Notes under the pieces: model-generated | Database searches by the model: none | What the model was told of the DNA's origin: nothing | Seen by the model: the letters and a program-made list of their open reading frames with translations, nothing else | Shown: positions 1 through 4,772 of the stretch, in pieces | How positions within the stretch are numbered: position 1 is the first letter of the stretch | Layout of the letters: each line of letters starts with the position of its first letter | Assembly: GCA_049515555.1 (NCBI GenBank) | Contig: JBEKTY010000215.1 | Coordinates: 1 to 11,372 of the forward strand | Origin: JBEKTY01 sp049515555 | Lineage (GTDB): Bacteria > Planctomycetota > Planctomycetia > Pirellulales > Thermoguttaceae | Direction of reading: 5' to 3' | DNA length: 11,372 nucleotides | Made by a program: the position numbers and the translations under genes

Positions 1-230
1 AAGGACGTACCTCTGGTGTTCCAGTTGTCGCGCTAGCGGCACGGCTGGGTAGCTATGTACGGAAAGGATAAACGCTGAAAGCATATAAGCGTGAAGCCCT
101 CTCCAAGATCAGGTTTCGTAAGCGATTTATCGCGAGAGTCCCCTGGAAGACTACCAGGTCGATAGGCCGGATGTGGAAGCGCAGCAATGCGTGAAGCTAA
201 CCGGTACTAACGGACGAAAGCTTGGCCGCA
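1..230 (+). rRNA. rrl: 23S ribosomal RNA, 3' end (partial)
   Basis: This is the last ~230 nt of the large-subunit rRNA, covering the 3' part of domain VI. Conserved stretches are visible in the expected order: CTGGTGTTCCAGTTGTC near the start, GGGTAGCTATGTACGGAA, AACGCTGAAAGCATATAAGC, GGTCGATAGGCCGGATGTG, and the near-universal end block AAGCGCAGCAATGCG followed by AGCTAACCGGTACTAA. The 5' part lies outside the window. The mature 3' end is placed near 230 by comparison with the E. coli 23S end and is uncertain by roughly 10 nt. The gene is followed on the same strand by 5S rRNA, so this is the tail of an rRNA operon or of a 23S-5S unit. Nothing here shows whether 16S is linked. Confidence 0.97.
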
Positions 231-406
231 TGAATCGAACGCTCCTCGATGCCCGACGGCGCAGGCCGTCTGCCACTTGCATGATCCGGTTTTCGGTGTC
301 CAGTTTTCAGTTTTCAGCCGTCGGTGGCTGGCCCGCTGAACACGGAACACTGAAAACTGAAAACCGAATTCCGGCCGCTGCCCGCCGACAGGCGGCGGCG
401 GCCCCT
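231..406 (+). other. 23S-5S internal transcribed spacer with three hairpins
   Basis: This 176-nt spacer contains no tRNA cloverleaf that I can find. It folds into three clear stem-loops: 255-270 (6-bp stem GACGGC/GCCGTC, 4-nt loop); 303-317 with 350-364 (perfect 15-bp stem, 32-nt loop); and 373-403 (GC-rich stem of 5 + 8 pairs with one bulged C, GACA loop), ending just before the 5S. Stems of this kind in rRNA spacers commonly serve as RNase processing sites; that role is an inference here. Confidence 0.75.
303..364. repeat. Inverted repeat in rRNA spacer (15-bp arms)
   Basis: The left arm GTTTTCAGTTTTCAG (303-317) is perfectly complementary to CTGAAAACTGAAAAC (350-364), with a 32-nt loop. 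Each arm is itself a short tandem of TTTTCAG-type units, and a further partial copy, GGTTTTCGGTGTCCAG, precedes the left arm at about 288-303. The loop continues with GAACACGGAACAC, a similar low-complexity word. The simple internal repetition is more like a dispersed intergenic repeat inserted in the spacer than a conserved rRNA processing stem, though it could do both jobs in the transcript. Confidence 0.8.
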
Positions 407-516
407 TTCCGGTGACAATATCTGGAAGGCCACACCCGTTCCCATCCCGAACACGGTAGTTAAGCTTCTAGAGCCGATGGTAGTGCCAAAAGTGCGAGAG
501 TAGGTGTTGCCGGATT
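407..516 (+). rRNA. rrf: 5S ribosomal RNA
   Basis: A complete 5S rRNA. The terminal helix I is formed by TCCGGTGACA at 408-417 and TGTTGCCGGA at 505-514, which pair apart from G-T wobbles. Conserved internal blocks are present: CCCGTTCCCATCCCGAACACGG (loop B/helix III/loop C region), the GTTAAGCTTC segment, GCCGATGGTAGT, and TGCGAGAGTAGG before the closing strand. The length of about 110 nt is shorter than the usual ~120 nt; short 5S molecules of about 109-111 nt are a known trait of planctomycetes. It follows 23S by ~176 nt on the same strand and is followed at once by a strong terminator, so it is the last gene of the rRNA unit. Ends are accurate to within a few bases. Confidence 0.96.
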
Positions 517-523
517 TAAGCCA

Positions 524-564
524 AAATCCCCCGGGGCCTTCAGGTCCCGGGGGATTTCGCTTTT
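524..564 (+). terminator. Intrinsic terminator of the rRNA operon
   Basis: A perfect 12-bp stem, AAATCCCCCGGG (524-535) with CCCGGGGGATTT (546-557), encloses a 10-nt loop and is followed by CGCTTTT. It begins about 8 nt after the 5S 3' end and should terminate the rRNA transcript. The A/T-flanked stem would also form on the other strand, so it could act bidirectionally on the minus-strand cold-shock gene that converges on it. Confidence 0.88.
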
Positions 565-635
565 GAAATGGTCTTGGGCAGCCCGCCCGCGGCGGCCTGC
601 GCACTCAAGCGGGTTCGTGGCTACGGAACGTCTCC

Positions 636-652
636 GCCGGCTTCAGGCCGGC
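636..652 (-). terminator. Hairpin over the stop codon of the cold-shock gene
   Basis: GCCGGC at 636-641 and GCCGGC at 647-652 form a 6-bp stem with a 5-nt loop that contains the TGA stop (643-645). No T-tract follows on the minus strand, so it is at best a weak terminator or an mRNA 3'-end stabilizer. Confidence 0.4.
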
Positions 653-840
653 TTGACGTTCTCGGCGCGCGGCCCCTTGGGACCGCGGCCTTCGGTGTAG
701 GTCACGGCCTGACCCACGCGAAGCGTCTCGATGGTCGCATCTACCACGGCGCTGTGATGGAAGAACAGGTCTCCCTGCTCGCCCTGGATGAACCCGAAGC
801 CCTTCTCGGGCATCACCTTCTTGATCGTACCCTGCGGCAT
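643..840 (-). CDS. Cold-shock-domain protein (CspA family)
   Basis: A 65-residue single-domain cold-shock protein, the usual family size (65-70). It is a five-stranded OB-fold that binds single-stranded RNA/DNA and acts as an RNA chaperone in the cytoplasm. The RNP1-like motif KGFGFI is at residues 13-18 and the RNP2-like motif LFFHH at 25-29; the N-terminus MPQGTIKKVMPEKGFGFI aligns with CspA-type proteins. The start ATG is backed by GAAGGAG 7 nt upstream. The stop codon lies in the loop of a GC hairpin (636-652) that may help end the transcript. It is the last gene of a minus-strand cluster of RNA-associated proteins converging on the rRNA operon. Whether it is cold-induced or constitutive cannot be told from sequence. 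Confidence 0.95.
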   Translation of the reverse strand: MPQGTIKKVMPEKGFGFIQGEQGDLFFHHSAVVDATIETLRVGQAVTYTEGRGPKGPRAENVKPA

Positions 841-854
841 ACTGTCACTCCTTC

Positions 855-884
855 AAAAGAAAGGCGGGGCCTCAGGGGCCCGCC
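855..884 (-). terminator. Intrinsic terminator/attenuator between the basic-protein gene and the cold-shock gene
   Basis: Read on the minus strand, GGCGGG pairs with CCCGCC around an inner CC/GG stem (863-884), followed directly by TTTCTTTT (855-862): the classic intrinsic-terminator shape. The TGA stop of the upstream gene (872-874) lies inside the hairpin, and the T-tract ends only a few bases before the GAAGGAG ribosome-binding site of the cold-shock gene. It could separate the two genes, or allow read-through when translation or structure changes. Confidence 0.65.
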
Positions 885-1051
885 GGATCGCTCGCCTCCT
901 GCCCGATGGCAGGGCCGGTCTCGTTGGGGGCATCTGGGCCGTTGGCGGCATACTCCTTTTTCTTCCGGCGGCGTGCCCGTTTCTCCGCCGCCTTTTGCTT
1001 CTTTCCCGACTCGCGCTGCCGCTTGGCATAAGTGTTTCTGTCCCGCGCCAT
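872..1051 (-). CDS. Small Lys/Arg-rich protein (MARDRNTYAKRQRE type)
   Basis: A 59-residue, strongly basic protein. Residues 1-33 (MARDRNTYAKRQRESGKKQK, then AAEKRARRRKKKE) form a likely charged helix; the tail (34-59) is rich in Pro, Gly, Ala and acidic residues and is probably disordered. I recognise this N-terminal pattern from short uncharacterised proteins in planctomycetes and other bacteria, usually annotated hypothetical; no function is established to my knowledge. The basic composition and position between two RNA-binding genes suggest nucleic-acid or ribosome association (inference). The start ATG at 1051 is chosen because GGGAGG lies 4 nt upstream and the family begins with MARDR; an upstream in-frame ATG at 1177 would add 42 atypical residues. 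A terminator follows, overlapping its stop codon. Confidence 0.75.
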   Translation of the reverse strand: MARDRNTYAKRQRESGKKQKAAEKRARRRKKKEYAANGPDAPNETGPAIGQEASDPAGP

Positions 1052-1213
1052 GCATCCTCCCGATGTAAGGGCTGGTGTTTCCGCCCCTTTTCTTGCGAAA
1101 TTGCAACGAAAGCAGAGGCGGCCCAAGCCGCGCCGCTTGGCGTGGCGGCGCCGTGAGCGGCCGCCTTTGCTTCCCAATAGTTTCTGTCGCGGAAGGTCGG
1201 AAACTTGCAGGGC

Positions 1214-1283
1214 GGGTCGAGCGCAGAAAAGCCCCCCCGCCGGCTATTCGCGGATCTTGGTGGGGCTCTTCTGCGCTCGACCC
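1214..1283. repeat. Inverted repeat downstream of the RRM gene (22-bp arms)
   Basis: Arms at 1214-1235 and 1262-1283 (GGGTCGAGCGCAGAA core) match with one mismatch that can be a G-U pair, around a 26-nt loop. It lies between the stop of the RRM gene (1322) and the start of the small basic gene (1051), both on the minus strand. It is a possible terminator or mRNA stabilizer for the RRM transcript, but no clear T-tract follows on that strand. The design, long arms around a loop, matches the other dispersed intergenic palindromes of this window. Confidence 0.8.
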
Positions 1284-1321
1284 ACCGTGGTTTTCCCGCC
1301 GTCGTTTTCCGCAACGCAAAC

Positions 1322-1675
1322 TCAATAGCGTCCGCCGCGGCGTCCGCCGCCGCCGCCGCCACCACCACCGTAGCCGCCGCCGCGGCCACCGCGTCCGCCG
1401 CCGCCAGCCCCGCCGCCCCCGCGCTCCTCGCGCGGCCGGGCCTCGTTGACGGTCAAGGCGCGGCCGTCATGCTCCTTGCCGTTGAGCCCTTGAATGGCCG
1501 CCTGGGCCTCCTGGTCGCTCCCCATTTCGACGAATGCAAAACCCTTGCTGCGACCCGTGTCGCGATCCTCGATCACCTGGGCGCTCTGCACCGTGCCGAA
1601 CGTGGCGAACATCGTCTCCAGCTCCGAGCTGGTCACACCGTAGCCCAGGTTCCCAACATACAACTTCTTACCCAA
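1322..1675 (-). CDS. Glycine-rich RRM RNA-binding protein
   Basis: A 117-residue protein with one RNA-recognition motif and a glycine/arginine-rich tail, the architecture of bacterial (cyanobacterial Rbp-like) and plant GRP-type RNA-binding proteins. RNP2 is LYVGNL (residues 5-10) and RNP1 is KGFAFVEM (44-51), with the aromatic residues that stack on RNA bases in place. The RRM covers about residues 3-80; residues 85-117 are almost pure Gly/Arg with a terminal Tyr, and probably disordered. It likely binds single-stranded RNA in the cytoplasm, as an RNA chaperone or in cold adaptation (family knowledge). The start is TTG at 1675: it has AAGGAG 8 nt upstream and places RNP2 at the usual distance from the N-terminus; no suitable ATG exists in frame. 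Upstream are an intrinsic terminator and a 17-codon ORF, which suggest control by attenuation. Confidence 0.93.
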   Translation of the reverse strand: MGKKLYVGNLGYGVTSSELETMFATFGTVQSAQVIEDRDTGRSKGFAFVEMGSDQEAQAAIQGLNGKEHDGRALTVNEARPREERGGGGAGGGGRGGRGGGYGGGGGGGGGRRGGRY

Positions 1676-1725
1676 GACTCGATCTCCTTCAACAAGAATG
1701 GTGGCCCGCGCCTCGCGCCGGCCCG

Positions 1726-1755
1726 AAAAAAAGGAAAGATCACGCTTGATCTTCC
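1726..1755 (-). terminator. Intrinsic terminator in the leader of the RRM gene
   Basis: On the minus strand GGAAGATCA (1747-1755) pairs with TGATCTTTCC (1733-1742, one bulged base) across a 4-nt loop, and runs straight into seven T residues (1726-1732). It lies about 50 nt upstream of the RRM start codon and 15 nt after the stop of a 17-codon ORF. Either it ends a short separate transcript or it is a conditional attenuator of the RRM gene. A second GC-rich, imperfect hairpin (about 1703-1724) lies between it and the ribosome-binding site. Confidence 0.75.
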
Positions 1756-1769
1756 CCGGATAACCTATT

Positions 1770-1823
1770 TCAGGTGAGCCTCTCGATGATGGCGCGATCC
1801 GTTACGGGGTCTTTCTTAGGCAT
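1770..1823 (-). CDS. Possible 17-residue leader peptide
   Basis: A short ORF encoding MPKKDPVTDRAIIERLT, with an ATG start, a good ribosome-binding site (AGGGAG, 6 nt upstream) and a TGA stop. It is followed 15 nt later by an intrinsic terminator and then by the RRM gene, the usual order of an attenuation leader. It has no run of one amino-acid codon as in amino-acid biosynthetic leaders, so if it regulates, the signal is not evident. Alternatives: a chance ORF, the 5' remnant of a lost gene, or a genuine microprotein. Expression is unproven. Confidence 0.35.
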   Translation of the reverse strand: MPKKDPVTDRAIIERLT

Positions 1824-1911
1824 GACCGACTCCCTAACAAGGTGGTTCCGCACGGAAAAAAACCGCTTGAAAGGGAGCCTGCCGCGTCAGACTGAGGTAA
1901 GTCAGGCGGAT

Positions 1912-1945
1912 GGGGTAGAAAGCCCTTCTGCCGGCATTCTACCCC
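1912..1945. repeat. Short inverted repeat GGGGTAGAA/TTCTACCCC
   Basis: Perfect 9-bp arms (1912-1920 and 1937-1945) surround a 16-nt loop. It lies in the 474-nt region between the RRM gene and the HTH gene, upstream of the 17-codon ORF on the minus strand. It could be an mRNA hairpin or a protein-binding site; no T-tract follows on either strand. Confidence 0.6.
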
Positions 1946-1983
1946 GGGTCGCGCGCGAATGCAAGGGGTATATTTCCAGAAAT

Positions 1984-2049
1984 TAGCATCGCATATTTTG
2001 TGCGCAATCATGCTACCATATCATTGACATAAAATCCATAAAGCATGAT
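1984..2049. promoter_or_regulatory. AT-rich region with nested inverted repeats upstream of the HTH gene
   Basis: This stretch is clearly richer in A/T than its surroundings. TAGCAT (1984-1989) pairs with ATGCTA (2010-2015), with CGCA/TGCG inside it; ATCATGCT (2007-2014) is repeated in inverse as AGCATGAT (2042-2049). The repeats lie 26-91 bp upstream of the -35 box of the promoter at 2075-2103. They are candidate operator sites, perhaps for the HTH protein encoded just downstream (inference). Confidence 0.4.
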
Positions 2050-2074
2050 AGGCATAGGTCATGTACCATTGGCA

Positions 2075-2103
2075 TTGCAATTTGCCGATCGACGACGTAT
2101 AAT
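2075..2103 (+). promoter_or_regulatory. Sigma-70-type promoter for the HTH gene
   Basis: TTGCAA (2075-2080) and TATAAT (2098-2103, a perfect -10 consensus) are 17 bp apart, the optimal spacing. Transcription would start near 2110, giving a leader of about 40 nt before the ATG at 2150. The 8-nt palindrome ATTGCAAT (2074-2081) covers the -35 box and could be part of an operator. The site lies inside a longer possible reading frame starting at 2045, which argues that the gene starts at 2150. Confidence 0.75.
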
Positions 2104-2149
2104 GCATTGGTTACGATCATTCATCCCCTCAAACAAGGCAGAACGCATA

Positions 2150-2434
2150 ATGTCCCGTCCCACAGTGCAACAGTTCATCGAAACCTGGGAGAAGTCCGAG
2201 AGCGTCAGCCAGGTGGCGGAGAGGACGAAGCTGCGGAAATCCACGGTGCAAGCCAAGGCGACCCAGTTGCGGAAACTGGGGATCCCGCTGAAGAAGTTCC
2301 ATGGGGCGCGGAACCGCATCAACATCGAGGAGGCGCTGGACGTGCTGGCGAAGCTCCGGGGCACCTCGGTGGCCGCGCTGAAGAAGGAAGCCGCTCAGTC
2401 GCGGGGGACGCGGCGCCGGCGGGCGCGGAAATAA
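2150..2434 (+). CDS. Small helix-turn-helix protein
   Basis: A 94-residue basic protein. Residues about 17-45 (SVSQVAERTKLRKSTVQAKA, then TQLRKLGIPLKK) have the spacing of a helix-turn-helix: helix, turn at TKLRK, recognition helix at STVQAKATQLRKLG. A second helical segment (NIEEALDVLAKLRGTSVAALKKEA, 58-81) follows, and the tail is Arg-rich. It is probably a DNA-binding regulator; I recognise the general pattern (phage- and planctomycete-type short HTH proteins) but not a named family. The start at 2150 is chosen because the strong promoter ends just upstream; the nearest AAGG is 11 nt before the ATG, a weak ribosome-binding site. The gene stands alone, with convergent yceH-like gene beyond. 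Function could equally be a nucleoid- or phage-derived protein. Confidence 0.7.
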   Translation: MSRPTVQQFIETWEKSESVSQVAERTKLRKSTVQAKATQLRKLGIPLKKFHGARNRINIEEALDVLAKLRGTSVAALKKEAAQSRGTRRRRARK

Positions 2435-2462
2435 TCCGCCCGACAGTCAGCCGCGCGGGTGC

Positions 2463-2485
2463 CACTGCCGGCTCATCCAGCAGTG
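2463..2485 (+). terminator. Possible terminator of the HTH gene
   Basis: CACTGCCGG (2463-2471) pairs with CCAGCAGTG (2477-2485) with one wobble around a 5-nt loop, followed by TTTA. It starts 28 nt after the stop codon. The T-tract is short, so termination may be weak or shared with the larger palindrome at 2511. Confidence 0.35.
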
Positions 2486-2510
2486 TTTAGGGACCGCCGA
2501 AGCAATAAAT

Positions 2511-2566
2511 GTACTCATCTCGCTGGAGCGAGATGGGCATTCATCTCGCCCCAGCGAGATGAGTAC
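2511..2566. repeat. Mirrored double palindrome (BIME-like element A)
   Basis: A 56-nt element. The outer arms (2511-2526 and 2551-2566) are perfect 16-bp complements; after one mismatch, inner arms of 8 bp continue to a 6-nt loop. Each half is itself a hairpin: 2516-2535 (CATCTCGCT GG AGCGAGATG) and 2542-2561 (CATCTCGC CCCA GCGAGATG). Thus it can form one long stem or two short ones, like the paired REP units (BIMEs) of enterobacteria. It lies between two convergent genes and could block transcription from both sides. I do not recognise the sequence as a named element. Confidence 0.85.
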
Positions 2567-2601
2567 GTTGGCGAACACGACAATAATTGATTCGCCGGTC
2601 C

Positions 2602-3411
2602 TCAGCCCCCCAAGGCGTCCTTCAACTGCCGTAGCTCCTCAGTCATCCGCTCCTGTTGGTCCGTCATGTCGTCCAGCCGGCTTTGCAACTGAGCGAGCTG
2701 AGTGCGGAGTTCCTCGACCTGTCGGCCCAGACTTTCCGCGCCATGCGGGCTTGCTCCCCGCGGGGCGGCGGGCGGCGGCGGGGCCGTTGTGGCCGAAGGC
2801 GGCCCAACACCGGCGCCCAGTTCATCGCTTACGCCCCCGGCAACCACCCGCTGCTGAAACTGGGCCTTCAGGTGCTCCAGCTCCTGGGGCGGATAGAGGG
2901 CGTGGGAGACCACGTGTCCGCGCCCCTCGGCGGTGAGCGACAGCACCAGGGCCTTGCTCCGCAGGGCGGCGAGAATCACCCGCAGCGCCGCCAGATCGGC
3001 GATGGGGTCCATCCGCGAAGCCCGGCCGCGAAGATCCCCTTCGGTTTGTGCCCCGCGCAACAGGAGCTCGATCATCACCGATAGTTCCAGCTTGTCGCAG
3101 CCCAGCCATTCGTAGAGGTAATGGCGGAACTTGGTGACGCGGCCGTATCCTTCGACCATCCCCACCGCCCCCAGCTCGCGCAAGCGGTCGAGCGACTCCT
3201 GCACGTCGTCCGGCTCCAACTGCATCAGTGGGGCGCGGTTGCTCTTCTGATTGCAAGCGGTGGTAATGGCGTTGAGCGACATGGGATAGATGTCGGGGGT
3301 GGTCTTCGCCTTTTCGGCCAGCACGCCCAGCACGCGGCGGTCGATCGGCCGCAGCGGCCGCCAACCGGGAGCCGCTTGTGCCGCCGGCTGCGGCCCGTTG
3401 TCCTCGCTCAT
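2602..3411 (-). CDS. YceH family protein (DUF480, UPF0502)
   Basis: A 269-residue cytoplasmic protein with two winged-helix domains (about residues 18-100 and 105-178), typical of the YceH/DUF480 family, whose molecular role is not firmly known. The family signature is clear: RRVLGVLAEKAKTTPDIYPM (25-44) running into SLNAITTACNQKSNR (45-59), then YEWLGCDKLELSVMIELLLRG (100-120) and RMDPIADL (133-140). Usual members are about 215-220 residues; here a Pro/Ala-rich linker (200-222) leads to a C-terminal coiled coil (about 225-267) with regular Leu heptads, so it probably self-associates. The start at 3411 (MSEDNG) has GGGAG 9 nt upstream; the reading frame stays open to 3567 but that extension looks noncoding. 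Converges with the HTH gene and is divergent from the hydrolase gene. Confidence 0.93.
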   Translation of the reverse strand: MSEDNGPQPAAQAAPGWRPLRPIDRRVLGVLAEKAKTTPDIYPMSLNAITTACNQKSNRAPLMQLEPDDVQESLDRLRELGAVGMVEGYGRVTKFRHYLYEWLGCDKLELSVMIELLLRGAQTEGDLRGRASRMDPIADLAALRVILAALRSKALVLSLTAEGRGHVVSHALYPPQELEHLKAQFQQRVVAGGVSDELGAGVGPPSATTAPPPPAAPRGASPHGAESLGRQVEELRTQLAQLQSRLDDMTDQQERMTEELRQLKDALGG

Positions 3412-3690
3412 CGGGTCAGTCTCCCGGGGTCTGGTGATTGCCAAGTCCGTACGGGATTGTAACAGATCGCCGGCCGCCGGGCATCCCTTTATACGCCGCG
3501 CGGCTTGAAATGACGCGAACCGTAACAATAGGGAAGCGGTCGTGACATTTCTGGCCGCTAGAAGCATGCGCTTGACCGGCCGCAGCGGGCTCCCTTTCCC
3601 TCGCCCTCATTATGGTGAATAATCGTTTACGTCACGATTGAAATCGGAGGCAGTCAAACTGATCGACTCTAGCACTTACGGGAGGAACTC
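3412..3690. promoter_or_regulatory. Divergent intergenic region between the yceH-like and hydrolase genes
   Basis: This 279-bp region must contain the promoters of both flanking genes. The A/T-richer part is 3609-3660. A 6-bp inverted repeat, AATCGT (3621-3626)/ACGATT (3634-3639), is the only operator-like structure I see. No convincing -35/-10 pair is visible. The hydrolase ribosome-binding site GGGAGG ends 5 nt before its ATG. Confidence 0.4.
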
Positions 3691-4674
3691 ATGGCAAACG
3701 ATCCGGCAAATCGCATCAGCAGGCAGCAGTTCCTGAAGATCGTGGCAGGCGGTGCGCTGGGCGCCGCGCTGCCACGCACCGCCGGCGCCCAGCCGCCGGG
3801 CCCGGCCACGCACGTCTATAAGACCGTGGGCGAGTGCCAGATCAAGGCCGACGTTCATCAGCCGGCCCGCGGCGTGGGCAAGCCGGCCGTGATGTGGATC
3901 CACGGCGGGGCCCTGATCGTGGGCTCCCGCAAATGGCCCGACGCCCGCCTTTATGCCGAACTGTTCAAACGCGGATTCGTCATCGTTTCGATCGACTACC
4001 GCCTGGCGCCGGAGACGAAACTGCCGGGCATTATCGAAGACGTGCAGGACGCCTGGCGGTGGGTGCGGCAGGAGGGGCCCAAACGATTCGGCATCGATCC
4101 GGAGCGGATCGCGACGGCCGGCGGGTCGGCCGGCGGCTACCTGACCTTGATGACCGGGTTCTGCCTGGAGCCCCGCCCGCGGGCCCTGGTTTCGTACTTC
4201 GGTTACGGAGACATCACCACTCCCTGGTACTCCCAGCCTGACGAGTTCTACCGCCGCCAGCCCTTGGTACCGAAGGACGAGGCGTATCGCTCGGTGGGCA
4301 GCCGCGCACTGTCGGAGCCACCCGTCTCGAATCAGCGCGGGCGGTTCTATCTGTACTGTCGCCAACAGGGCATCTGGCCCAACGAAGTGGCGGGACACGA
4401 CCCGCACACCGAGCCCCAATGGTTCGACCCGTATTGCCCCCTTCGCAACGTGACGGCCCAGTATCCGCCCACGTTCCTGGTCCATGGGACCGCGGACACC
4501 GACGTCCCCTACGCCGAATCGAAGAACATGGCCGCCAAGCTGGCGGAGTCGGGCGTCGGGCACGAGTTCATTACGGTTGCCGGGGCCGGTCACGGCCTGT
4601 CGGGCGCCAAGCCGGAGCGGGTGACCGAGATCGCCCAGCAGGCCGCCGAGTATATCAAGACGCATACCAGTTAG
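3691..4674 (+). CDS. Alpha/beta-hydrolase (esterase/lipase-like), probably exported
   Basis: A 327-residue serine hydrolase of the carboxylesterase/acetyl-esterase type (alpha/beta-hydrolase fold-3 or BD-FAE-like). The oxyanion-hole motif HGG is at 71-73; the nucleophile elbow GGSAGG gives Ser146; Asp269 is in HGTADTDVP (265-273); His301 is in GAGHGL. So a full triad is present and the enzyme should hydrolyse an ester, perhaps acetyl or feruloyl groups on polysaccharide (substrate is inference). The N-terminus (ISRQQFLKIVAGGALGAALP, ending near AGA-Q at about 34) resembles a Tat signal SRRxFLK but has Arg-Gln instead of Arg-Arg, so the export route is uncertain. The start ATG has GGGAGG 5 nt upstream. 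It is a single gene, with no partner on its strand, convergent with the HdeD-family gene. Confidence 0.92.
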   Translation: MANDPANRISRQQFLKIVAGGALGAALPRTAGAQPPGPATHVYKTVGECQIKADVHQPARGVGKPAVMWIHGGALIVGSRKWPDARLYAELFKRGFVIVSIDYRLAPETKLPGIIEDVQDAWRWVRQEGPKRFGIDPERIATAGGSAGGYLTLMTGFCLEPRPRALVSYFGYGDITTPWYSQPDEFYRRQPLVPKDEAYRSVGSRALSEPPVSNQRGRFYLYCRQQGIWPNEVAGHDPHTEPQWFDPYCPLRNVTAQYPPTFLVHGTADTDVPYAESKNMAAKLAESGVGHEFITVAGAGHGLSGAKPERVTEIAQQAAEYIKTHTS

Positions 4675-4702
4675 ATACGGCGAGAGAATCGCCCGCTTGG
4701 TT

Positions 4703-4735
4703 GTTGACGCGAATCAACTACCCTGGTAGTATTTG
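4703..4735 (+). terminator. Weak hairpins after the hydrolase gene
   Basis: GTTGA/TCAAC (4703-4707 with 4714-4718) and CTAC/GTAG (4718-4721 with 4726-4729), the latter followed by TATTT, lie in the 98-nt gap between two convergent genes. They are too short to be confident terminators, and a GC palindrome at about 4751-4765 adds a third possible stem. Confidence 0.25.
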
Positions 4736-4772
4736 CGGCGTGGCGTTCATGCGGCGGGCCGCCGCTCTTGAT

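Noticed and set aside
231..406. tRNA gene in the 23S-5S spacer
   Set aside because: No cloverleaf, TTCRANY-type T-loop or acceptor pairing was found; the structures are simple hairpins.
173..415. An 80-codon plus-strand frame at the start of the window
   Set aside because: It lies within the 23S rRNA 3' end and the spacer.
813..1389. Long overlapping frames on both strands (for example 813-1325 and 853-1389 minus, 1205-1777 plus)
   Set aside because: They arise from GC-rich DNA with few stops and from the Gly-rich RRM tail read in other frames, giving Ala/Arg-rich peptides with no recognisable features. The 59-residue protein, the RRM and their ribosome-binding sites explain the region better.
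2024..2052. A perfect TTGACA at 2024-2029 as a second promoter
   Set aside because: No -10-like hexamer is found 15-19 bp downstream, so it is more likely a chance match or part of a binding site.
2045..2149. Start of the HTH gene at 2045
   Set aside because: A near-consensus promoter (2075-2103) lies inside this extension, so a transcript from it would begin downstream of 2045; the ATG at 2150 is kept.
3412..3567. Upstream extension of the YceH-family gene to a start at 3567
   Set aside because: The extra 52 residues have no family counterpart, and the ATG at 3411 has its own ribosome-binding site.
3676..4665. A 329-codon minus-strand reading frame
   Set aside because: Antisense shadow of the hydrolase gene, which has a full catalytic triad and a good ribosome-binding site on the plus strand.
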